DNA of 63,273 bases from Planctomycetota bacterium (GTDB taxonomy: Bacteria; Planctomycetota; Phycisphaerae; UBA1845; Fen-1342). Numbering within the stretch: position 1 is the stretch's first letter; the number at the start of each line of letters is the position of its first letter. The position numbers and the translations under genes are program-made. The notes under the pieces were generated by a model. It was not told the DNA's origin and made no database searches. It was given only the letters and a program-made list of their open reading frames with translations. The stretch lies in contig JAHJAR010000284.1 of NCBI GenBank assembly GCA_018814045.1, positions 1-63,273 of the forward strand, read 5' to 3'. This document shows, piece by piece, positions 32,627 to 40,122 of this stretch.

Positions 32627-33187
32627 CGGCGTCACGGCGCGCGCCCTTCCGCAGTCCATCATCCGTGATGTTTTTGCAGTTACCAGACGACGCACGGTGC
32701 GGGGCCGATCCTTCGACCGCGGCTGTACGCCGACATACTCTCGCTCTGCGAGTACTATCGGCCGCCCCCCGATAAACCCTTCAGGGAAAACGGGAGGAAA
32801 ACAGCATTTTGCGGTCTTTTGCATATCGGTCCCAATATCGACCACAGGAGGCCATTTTTATGGGGCCTCTGCGCCCGCAACTGGCGGGCGGGGACGCCCG
32901 CCCCACCCACCAATTGATGTTTGACGGAGCACTAGTGTCTCACAATTGCGACGTCCTTCCGAGTTCTCATGGGGCTTCCGCCGCACCCTCGGGGGATGAA
33001 AACCCGAATTCACGGAGCAGCCGCGACCTTCAGGGAGCGGTTGCGGAGAAACCGCTTGCTTACGCGCGCGGCTCGGTTCTGCTGCCCACCCCTGGACGGT
33101 TCTGGGATAGGTTCTGGTGACTCGCAATGACCTCAAGCTGAGTGGAACGGGCCACCACCCATGCGCGCTTGCCGCGGGCGCGGTGGG
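32627..33187. repeat. 560-base gene-free stretch built of dispersed repeats
   Basis: No credible gene. A GAGGCC/GGCCTC hairpin lies around 32848-32870, and a GGCGGGGACGCCCGCC palindrome follows near 32885. A reverse copy of the CTAGTGCTC element sits at 32911-32936. Then comes the palindromic family: CACAATTGCGACGTCCTTCC from 32941, a GGGAGCGGTTGCG arm, and a degenerate right arm whose chance translation is LAYARGSV. The mosaic suggests nested insertions of several repeat types. Confidence 0.65.
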
Positions 33188-34279
33188 CTATTTCTTCGGG
33201 CGCTTGTAAAACGGCAACGCCACCACCGTGGCGCTGCTGCGTTGGCCGCGCAGGTCGATTTCGACCTGTGTGCCGGGCTCACTCGCGGTAGTCTCGAGCA
33301 TGCCCATGGCGATGACCTTGTCAAACGTGGGGCTCTTGGTGCCGCTGGTGATGAAGCCGGCCCGGCGCCCATCGTGATAAACCTCGCACCCGTCGCGGGC
33401 GATGCGTTTGCCGTCCAGTTCAAGTCCGACGATCGTGCGCCGCGGCCCCTCGTCCGCAACCCTCTTCATCGCCGACTGCCCGATAAAGTCCTTGCTCAGG
33501 TCGACGGCCCAGCCCTGGCCCGCCGTGATCGAATCCCATTCTTCCGTCAGTTCATGCCCATACAACGGCATACCCGCCTCGAACCGCAACGTATCGCGGG
33601 CCCCGAGCCCCGCCGGCTTGATCGGGCGCCCCAGGCCGCCCGACTTGCTTATCAGCATCTGGGTGGCGGTCGTGGCGAACTGCGCCGGGAGGATGATCTC
33701 CACGCCATCCTCGCCGGTGTAGCCGCTGCGTGCGATGAAGAACTCCACCCCCATGATATTGCCGGTCTTGAAGCGATAGCGTTTCAGATCATCGAGCCCG
33801 ACCGGGAGCAGTTGGCCCAGAGTCTCCAGCGCCTCCGGCCCCTGGACCGCCACCATGGCCGTCTCCAAGGTGCGGTCTCTGATCTCGACGCCGAACTCGT
33901 TCCCGTGCTGGCCCAGCCAGCCGACGATCTTGGTGCGGTTGGAAGCGTTGCAGACGATCAGGTAGTGGTCTTCGCAACGTGAGACGATCACGTCGTCCAG
34001 GATGCCGCCATCCTCCCGGCAGATGTGGCTGTAGCGGCTGAGTCCGGCGGCCATATCGCCGACGTTGCGCGTGCAGAGCTTTTGCAGGAATGCTTCGTCC
34101 CCCGCGCCCCAGACCTCGATTCGCCCCATGTGCGAGACATCGAACATGGTGCAGTGCTGCCGGGTGAAGTGGTGCTCCTCGATGATACTCGTGTATACCA
34201 CCGGCATCTCCCAGCCGGCAAAGTCCACCAAGCGGGCGTTGCGCTCACGGTGAAACGCGTTCAGCGGAGTCTGGTGCAT
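33188..34279 (-). CDS. gcvT: aminomethyltransferase, T-protein of the glycine cleavage system
   Basis: A 363-residue enzyme that transfers the methylene group from aminomethyl-lipoyl H-protein to tetrahydrofolate and releases ammonia. It is full length: VDFAGWEMPVVY, FDVSHMGRIEV with the key Asp, RYSHICREDGGILDD, VAVQGPEA, ARSGYTGEDGVEI, LGARDTLRFEAGMPLYGHEL, and a C-terminal barrel with GFITSGTKSPTFDKVIAMG. GAGGAG lies just before the ATG. GcvH and GcvP are not adjacent. The 280-base upstream region was inspected for a glycine riboswitch and none was recognised. Confidence 0.95.
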   Translation of the reverse strand: MHQTPLNAFHRERNARLVDFAGWEMPVVYTSIIEEHHFTRQHCTMFDVSHMGRIEVWGAGDEAFLQKLCTRNVGDMAAGLSRYSHICREDGGILDDVIVSRCEDHYLIVCNASNRTKIVGWLGQHGNEFGVEIRDRTLETAMVAVQGPEALETLGQLLPVGLDDLKRYRFKTGNIMGVEFFIARSGYTGEDGVEIILPAQFATTATQMLISKSGGLGRPIKPAGLGARDTLRFEAGMPLYGHELTEEWDSITAGQGWAVDLSKDFIGQSAMKRVADEGPRRTIVGLELDGKRIARDGCEVYHDGRRAGFITSGTKSPTFDKVIAMGMLETTASEPGTQVEIDLRGQRSSATVVALPFYKRPKK

Positions 34280-34561
34280 TATCGCTCCTCATAAACGGAA
34301 GGCGGCGGCCACCGCGCAGGCCGGCGGCGACCCGCCGGCAGCAGCATCTGGCCGCGCCTGGCTCCTGTAGAACGGCGTAATATACCGCCGGCCGAAGACT
34401 GATACCACCGCGGGCAGGCAACCGCGGTCGCACCACAGCGACTGTGAACCCGCTGACCCCAGCGGCTCAGCGCGTGTGCGCCGGCGCAAGTTGAGCAGCC
34501 GGCGCGACCGGCGTATCATCGGCCGCACTTGCCCAGACCGGTCACCCCGAGGAGAGCGCCG

Positions 34562-35680
34562 ATGCGATTCGGAATACAGGCGTTGTCACTCCGCCCCGGC
34601 CAGGTCGGCGGACAGGGGGTGTTCATCCGCCGCCTGCTACAGCACATGTTGCCGCAGTTGGGCGGCGATGAACTGGTGCTGTTCATGCGGCCCGAGTTGG
34701 CCACCGAGCAGGTCTGTCAACGAATAGGCGCCCACGCCGCCGTCGAAGCTGTGGTGGAAACGCCTGACGAGCACTACGGCGACGGTTACGCGGCATGGAA
34801 CGTGCGCCTGCTGGAGCAAGCGGCGCTCGATGTGGTGTTCTTTCCGCTGTCGTTCTTCTTTCCCCGTCCGCTGCCACTGCCGGTGCTGCTGCACGTGCCG
34901 GACATTCAGCACGAGTACTTCCCCGAGTATTTTCCGCCCGAGCAACTGGCCTGGCGGCGTGAACGTATCCCCGAATCGCTCGCCTGGGCCGACGCGGTCA
35001 TCACGTATACACACTTCTCCGCCTCCGGCTTGCGCGAGAAGTACGGGGCGGAGCCGAGCAAGCTGAATGTTGTTCCCGCGGGCGGGTTCCTCGACCACGA
35101 GCTGGCCGAGGCCGCCGAAGAACGACCGGCCCCGGCCGCCGGCGCACCATTCATCTTCTACCCCGCCGCCGACTGGCCCCACAAGAACCACGAAACGCTG
35201 TTGCGCGCCTTGGCCCGGATGGCTGAGCAGGGCCGCGCCGAACACCTGGTTCTCACCGGCATGTTGTCCCAGCGTGGCGACGTGCTGCGCGCCCTGATCG
35301 CTCAGCTCGGATTGACGGAGCGAGTCCACTTCCTAGGCTGTGTCAGTCAGAACGAACTGATCAGGCTCTATCGCACTGCCCGCGCGCTGGCCTTCCCGAG
35401 CCGGTTCGAAGGTTTCGGCCTGCCGCTGGTCGAGGCCATGCAGCTCGGTTGCCCGGTGATCGCATCGCGGGCCGAGGGAGTGCTGGAAACCGCCGGCGAC
35501 GCGGCGCTGTTCTGTGACGACGATCCCGCCGCCTGGGCCGCGACACTGACTGACGTGCTGGCGGACGAAGCCCGGCTCGGGGAACTGCGTGAGCGCGGGT
35601 ACCGCCGGGCCGCCGACTTCGATTGGAGCCGCTGCGCCGCCGCGCACCTCGCGCTGTTGCGGAAACTGGGGGCCGAGTGA
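34562..35680 (+). CDS. GT4-family glycosyltransferase
   Basis: A 372-residue GT-B glycosyltransferase. The acceptor half begins MRFGIQALSLRPGQVGGQGV with a Gly-rich loop. The donor half contains IFYPAADWPHKNHETLLRA, VHFLGCVSQNELIRLYRTAR and the conserved EX7E-type segment PSRFEGFGLPLVEAMQLGCP followed by VLETAGDAALFCDDD. These are typical of GT4 enzymes such as mannosyl- or N-acetylglucosaminyltransferases; the sugar cannot be read from the sequence. GAGGAGAG precedes ATG 34562. It is a lone gene convergent with the sialate esterase. Confidence 0.88.
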   Translation: MRFGIQALSLRPGQVGGQGVFIRRLLQHMLPQLGGDELVLFMRPELATEQVCQRIGAHAAVEAVVETPDEHYGDGYAAWNVRLLEQAALDVVFFPLSFFFPRPLPLPVLLHVPDIQHEYFPEYFPPEQLAWRRERIPESLAWADAVITYTHFSASGLREKYGAEPSKLNVVPAGGFLDHELAEAAEERPAPAAGAPFIFYPAADWPHKNHETLLRALARMAEQGRAEHLVLTGMLSQRGDVLRALIAQLGLTERVHFLGCVSQNELIRLYRTARALAFPSRFEGFGLPLVEAMQLGCPVIASRAEGVLETAGDAALFCDDDPAAWAATLTDVLADEARLGELRERGYRRAADFDWSRCAAAHLALLRKLGAE

Positions 35681-35734
35681 CCGGTTAGCACCCGCCGGCC
35701 GCGCCGGGACGCGGGTGCCACTATTGAATCCGCA

Positions 35735-37333
35735 TCACTCCTGTGCCGCAGCCTGATCGCGGTGCGTCCGAAACGGCGACGCCGGCAGCCCTTCCGCATT
35801 GACCAGGTTTGGAATCGGCTCGGGCAGCATGTGCCAGGCGAAGCGAACCGCAACCGGCTGCGGGACATCCTCACTCCAGACGAGCACCGTGTCGCCGTCG
35901 ATCCGCGCCGCCGCCGGCACGTACTGCTTGTCCGCAGCGGCGATCTCGAACCAGTTCAGCGGCTGTCCGTCGCGCGACTTCAGCCCGCCGCCGACATGGG
36001 CGAAGCGGACGCGGATCTTGCCATTCTCGACCGCCATGGCCTTGAACAGCGGTCCTGAGCAAACCAGGTTGTCTTGGCCGTAGGTGTTCGCCAGGGCCCA
36101 CAGGGCGAGCCGCCGCCCAACCTCCTGCTTGTTCTGGGGGTGGATGTCGCGCCAGTCGCCCAGATCGGTCAGGACGGCCATTCCGGCTTGGGGGATGCGC
36201 AGCGCCGCGAACTGGGCTTCCCAGATACGGGGCAGTTGGTCGCTGCGGATGTCCTTGTTGTGCAGTGTGTACTTGAACGGGGCCAACTGCACGAAGTAGA
36301 AGGGGAAGTCGCCCTGGCCCCACACTTCGCGCCAGCCGCCGATGAGTGCCTTCATCTTCTCGAAGTACATCATGCCGTCATCGGTGTGCACGTTCGACTC
36401 ACCCTGGTACCAGATGGCGCCGCGCAGGGCGAGGGGTACCAACGGGTGTACCATGCCGTTGTACAGCCCGGTGGGCTCGCGTTCGTTGGCGAGCGGGTGT
36501 TGCGGCCAGTGGAGCGGGCGTGGCAGCGCGCTCTTGCTGTCCAGGGCTGCCCGCGTCGCCGCGATCCAGGCTTCGAGCTCAGCCAGCTTGGCGGGGAGTT
36601 GCTGCGTCTTGTACTCGTCCACGCGGCGCGCGATCTCGTCGGCGATCGACCGCAGCTTGGGCACCGCGGCAAAACCACAGGGCGGCGTCCAGGGCTCGAT
36701 GCGCGTGCCACCCCAGGTCGAGTCGATCAACCCGATCGGAACGCCAAGCTCCTTGTGCAGATGCCGGCCGAAATAGTAGCCCACCGCCGAGAAGCCACCC
36801 CACCAACCGTCGGCAATCGTCTTGGGACTGCACGTGCGCCAGACCGCATCGATATCTCGCACCGGCTCGCCGGCAGGATTGCGCGGCAACTCGAACAGGC
36901 GCATCCGCGGATGGTCGGCGGAGGCGATCTCCTTTTCCGCGTCCATCGACACGCCAACGCCCATCTCCATGTTTGACTGGCCCGAGCAGAGCCAGACTTC
37001 GCCGATCAGGATATCGACGACCGCAAGCGAGTTGCGGCCGGCCACGGTCATTTCGTGCGGCCCCCCCGCCGGCAGGGCTGGCAATCTGACAATCCACTCG
37101 CCCGACTCGTCGGCCGTCGTCCTGGCCACCTGTTCTCCGAGCGTGACCGTCACCGCCTCACCCGGCTCGGCCCAGCCCCAAATGGGGATCGGCACACCAC
37201 GCTGTAACACCATGTGATCGCCGATGATATGCGGCAAGCGAACGTCGCCGGCGGCGGGGCGGACGAGTGCGCCGGCTGCGGCCAGCAACAGCGCGAGACA
37301 ACAGACCAGTATGGATCGATTCGGTCGCATCAT
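35735..37333 (-). CDS. secreted sialate O-acetylesterase-like SGNH hydrolase
   Basis: A 532-residue exported protein: a basic start, a hydrophobic segment (ILVCCLALLLAAAGALV) and a likely cleavage site near 29. A beta-sandwich (MVLQRGVPIPIWGWAEPGEA) precedes the SGNH hydrolase. The nucleophile Ser is in WLCSGQSNMEMGV, the Gly-Asn blocks include GAIWYQGESNVH, and the Asp/His pair is in DWRDIHPQNKQEVG. The family removes O-acetyl groups from sialic acid or plant and algal polysaccharides; marine planctomycetes carry many. GGAG sits seven bases before ATG 37333. The 320 bases upstream contain only the hairpin listed next and no gene. Confidence 0.9.
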   Translation of the reverse strand: MMRPNRSILVCCLALLLAAAGALVRPAAGDVRLPHIIGDHMVLQRGVPIPIWGWAEPGEAVTVTLGEQVARTTADESGEWIVRLPALPAGGPHEMTVAGRNSLAVVDILIGEVWLCSGQSNMEMGVGVSMDAEKEIASADHPRMRLFELPRNPAGEPVRDIDAVWRTCSPKTIADGWWGGFSAVGYYFGRHLHKELGVPIGLIDSTWGGTRIEPWTPPCGFAAVPKLRSIADEIARRVDEYKTQQLPAKLAELEAWIAATRAALDSKSALPRPLHWPQHPLANEREPTGLYNGMVHPLVPLALRGAIWYQGESNVHTDDGMMYFEKMKALIGGWREVWGQGDFPFYFVQLAPFKYTLHNKDIRSDQLPRIWEAQFAALRIPQAGMAVLTDLGDWRDIHPQNKQEVGRRLALWALANTYGQDNLVCSGPLFKAMAVENGKIRVRFAHVGGGLKSRDGQPLNWFEIAAADKQYVPAAARIDGDTVLVWSEDVPQPVAVRFAWHMLPEPIPNLVNAEGLPASPFRTHRDQAAAQE

Positions 37334-37576
37334 CGATGACTCCAGTCAAACCGGCCGCACGCTGGTCACTTGACCGCCGTCCGGCCCAGGGCAGGATCTA
37401 CCATCCACATTTAGCGGCTTGTTGGCCCGCGCTCAAGCGGTCGCAGCATCTGCGGATTGGAGGGGGGCCGCAGGCGTAAGCGGATGCGCAGTACGGAACG
37501 AGCAGGCGTGCGACTCGCGGCTCCGACGGCTGAAACCAGGGGCCACCCGTACTGCCCGATCTGCACGCCAAACACT

Positions 37577-37600
37577 GCGTCCGGGCTCCATCCCGGACGC
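37577..37600. terminator. hairpin downstream of the M14 peptidase gene
   Basis: A perfect 9-bp stem GCGTCCGGG/CCCGGACGC with a CTCCAT loop, 55 bases beyond the stop of the minus-strand gene ending at 37655. There is no T-tract, so termination is inferred from position and stability. Confidence 0.5.
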
Positions 37601-37654
37601 AGGACGCAAGTCGGTTTCTTGGCTATCTCGGTGGTCGGCTTGCCGCGGGCCAGC

Positions 37655-39805
37655 TCAGCCGCCCAGCAGAGCCACAAAACCGTCGATGTCGAACCCGTTG
37701 ATCAACCCGTCGTCGTTCATGTCGCCCAACAGGTGATCACAGTCGGGATAGGCAGCGTAGTACTCAGGGTAATTCGGCGGAGTCGCATTCAACAGCAGTA
37801 CGAACGCGTCGATATCGAAGCCGTTCACCGCCCCGTCACAGTTCAGATCGCCGAGCAGGCCGCCGACCGTCGTCATTTGCAGTGAGCAGTATTCGCCAAA
37901 ACCGTGCTCCGGGTTCGATCCGCTCACACGGTAGTAGTATTCGCCGTCGCTGCGCCCGGTAATCGGATAGGACGTCCCGGTGATGTTATTGTCCAGCGTG
38001 GTGATACTCGCCCAGGACGCCACCGGGTAGATGTCGTCCACGTAGAAGCCTTCCTCGGTTACCGCCGCATCGGTCGTGTAGCGGAAGCGGATGTAGACCG
38101 ACTGGCCGGCGTAGGCATCCAGGCTATACGTCTTCTGCGTCCAGTTGCTGGAGCCGGTGAACATGTCCAGGATGTCGTAGAAGCGGCCATCGACCGACAC
38201 TTCCACGATCGCCATATCCCAGTCGATCTCGATGTTATACCAGGTCCAGAAGCTGAGCGTGTCGCCCGTTTCGACCGGCAGGGGATCGGTGGTCGTCATG
38301 GCTGCGATGACTTCGTCTCCCGAAGCGGCCTTGAAGCTGTACGAGCCGGAGTGCTTGCGGCTGGTGGTGCGCGAGAACTGCTGCATGGTCCAGTTGCCCG
38401 TGCCTGATTCCGCGCCATCTGTCAGCTTCGAGAGACCGGTTAGCTCCTGCAAGGCGTACTTGGTTGCGCCGGCATCGGGATTTTTCTGCGTCCACGAAAT
38501 GGTGTAGTCGCCGTCCGCGTCGTGCCCCGGTGCGGTCATCAGCGGCGGGAGTACAAAGGGCGTCATCTGGCCGTGGGCGTACGCGGCCTGCTGCAAAGCG
38601 TATAGGGCTCCGTCCCAATTCTCATCCAGAATCTGCTGCAACTGGTATGTCGGCGGCTGAAAGCTCTGGGCGATTTCAATCGTGTAGGCCAGCGTGTTCT
38701 TGCCCAACTCGTAGTAGCTGTAGCCGTAGGCCCAATCGGTGGTGTCACCGGTCGTGGGGTAGAGATAGGCTGATTGCTGCGGGGTGTAGGTCCCGCCGTA
38801 CTGGCCGCCGATCTGCCCAGCTATACCCTGGCCGATTGAGACCATGATGGCATTGTCGTCCGTCTGGCTGCTGCCGTCGTAGCCCCACGACCATAGGACC
38901 AACTCGCCGTGGGTGTGGTATGTGATCAGGATCGTGATGTCGCGCGTGTTGCAGAAGTCACGAATCACTTGCGTTTCCGGCTCCGAGAACGGCGCCGGGC
39001 CCATGTAAACTTCCTGGTCGGAGTTGTGCGAGACCGACGCGGCCCCGACCGAGCCCCAGGCCCCATCCGGCACGCCGTTGCTCGAACCGGCGTAGTTGCG
39101 GTTCAGATCCACGCCGTAGGTGCCGAATTGCGAGAAATAGTGCCGGTTCTTCCGCCAATCGTGGCCCTGATCGTGGCAGTAGACGTAGCCGTCGGGGTTC
39201 ACGCAGGGGATAACCCAGATGCGATGACTGTTGACCAGGTTCGTGATTGTCGGGTCGACGCCGTACTCCGAGGTGAGCCGGTCGGCGATGTCCAGGGAGA
39301 CTTCGAGGCTGGGCCACTCGCGGGCGTGGTGCAGCCCCATGTATGCCACGCCGACCTCACCCTCGTCCACGCCCGGATTGTCGGAGATCTCCAGGCACCA
39401 AATATCGCGCCCCTCCCACGAATCTCCGAGCGAGGTGAGCTGCGTGATCGCGGGATAGCTGCTGGCCATTGTTGCCAAAGCCGATTCCATTCCCGCAAAG
39501 GTGTGGTAGCTGGCCCGCGTGGCGGCCTGCTCTTTCTCGATGTCTTCGATCACGACCTCGAACGGAATAGCCTCCGCTTCCAGCAACAGCCGTTCTGTCT
39601 CATCCACGACCAGGTCGAGCGACTTGCCCGGTGCGACCGTGCCGGCCACGTCCCAGCTTCGCAGGACCTGCTTGAGCGCCTGAACAGCCTCCTCCGTGCT
39701 GACATCCACCCTGATCAAGCTCTTAACCGGCTCATCCCCCTGTGCGACCTCGCCACAGAACCCCCACGCCAAGACCACCAGCACCAATCCCAGCCGTACA
39801 GCCAT
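37655..39805 (-). CDS. secreted M14 zinc carboxypeptidase with dockerin-like tail
   Basis: A 716-residue exported peptidase. The signal peptide is LGLVLVVLAWGFCGEVAQG. A propeptide-like region precedes the M14 domain, which removes C-terminal residues from peptides: zinc ligands in GLHHAREW (about residue 160) and ITYHTHGELV, substrate Arg/Asn in GVDLNRNYAG, and the catalytic Glu in LAYTIEIAQ. Fn3/jelly-roll-like modules follow (FYVDDIYPV). The last 70 residues form paired calcium loops of dockerin type, DLNCDGAVNGFDIDAFVLLL and DMNDDGLINGFDIDGFVALL. These also end the subtilase at 51767, so the tail is probably a shared surface-targeting or assembly module. Confidence 0.92.
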   Translation of the reverse strand: MAVRLGLVLVVLAWGFCGEVAQGDEPVKSLIRVDVSTEEAVQALKQVLRSWDVAGTVAPGKSLDLVVDETERLLLEAEAIPFEVVIEDIEKEQAATRASYHTFAGMESALATMASSYPAITQLTSLGDSWEGRDIWCLEISDNPGVDEGEVGVAYMGLHHAREWPSLEVSLDIADRLTSEYGVDPTITNLVNSHRIWVIPCVNPDGYVYCHDQGHDWRKNRHYFSQFGTYGVDLNRNYAGSSNGVPDGAWGSVGAASVSHNSDQEVYMGPAPFSEPETQVIRDFCNTRDITILITYHTHGELVLWSWGYDGSSQTDDNAIMVSIGQGIAGQIGGQYGGTYTPQQSAYLYPTTGDTTDWAYGYSYYELGKNTLAYTIEIAQSFQPPTYQLQQILDENWDGALYALQQAAYAHGQMTPFVLPPLMTAPGHDADGDYTISWTQKNPDAGATKYALQELTGLSKLTDGAESGTGNWTMQQFSRTTSRKHSGSYSFKAASGDEVIAAMTTTDPLPVETGDTLSFWTWYNIEIDWDMAIVEVSVDGRFYDILDMFTGSSNWTQKTYSLDAYAGQSVYIRFRYTTDAAVTEEGFYVDDIYPVASWASITTLDNNITGTSYPITGRSDGEYYYRVSGSNPEHGFGEYCSLQMTTVGGLLGDLNCDGAVNGFDIDAFVLLLNATPPNYPEYYAAYPDCDHLLGDMNDDGLINGFDIDGFVALLGG

Positions 39806-40008
39806 TTCGCCTCTCCTTCATCGCTCGGGGCAATCGCTGTGCCCATACCCGCCTGCAATCCCAACGCCTTGCCCATTGAACGTCACGGACCGCTGATCCC
39901 AGTGTATCCGCAGCCAGCCGTGCGATTCAACCGGAATTAGCTCGGCCAACGTTCTCAACCTGGCCGTAGCAGTGGACAGAGGCGCTGAGCGAAGAAGCAG
40001 CGCACGCC

Positions 40009-40032
40009 CGCCGGGCGGCGGACCGCCCGGCG
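40009..40032. terminator. hairpin downstream of the CARDB surface protein gene
   Basis: A perfect 10-bp stem CGCCGGGCGG/CCGCCCGGCG with a CGGA loop, about 90 bases beyond the minus-strand stop at 40123. The rest of the 317-base gap up to 40122 holds no gene. Confidence 0.5.
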
Positions 40033-40122
40033 TGGATGCTTGACCACAGTGGTCGTGCGTGGGACCGTGCCCCGCTCGCGGTTGAGGGCCATGCAAACCT
40101 GACCCGTTCCGCAATCCCGGCC

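Noticed and set aside
33040..33110. Apparent peptides LAYARGSV and SLTVAAR as small genes
   Set aside because: They are chance translations of dispersed palindromic repeats and recur in different frames and strands without starts or ribosome-binding sites.
34280..34500. Glycine riboswitch upstream of gcvT
   Set aside because: The expected conserved glycine aptamer elements were looked for and not found.
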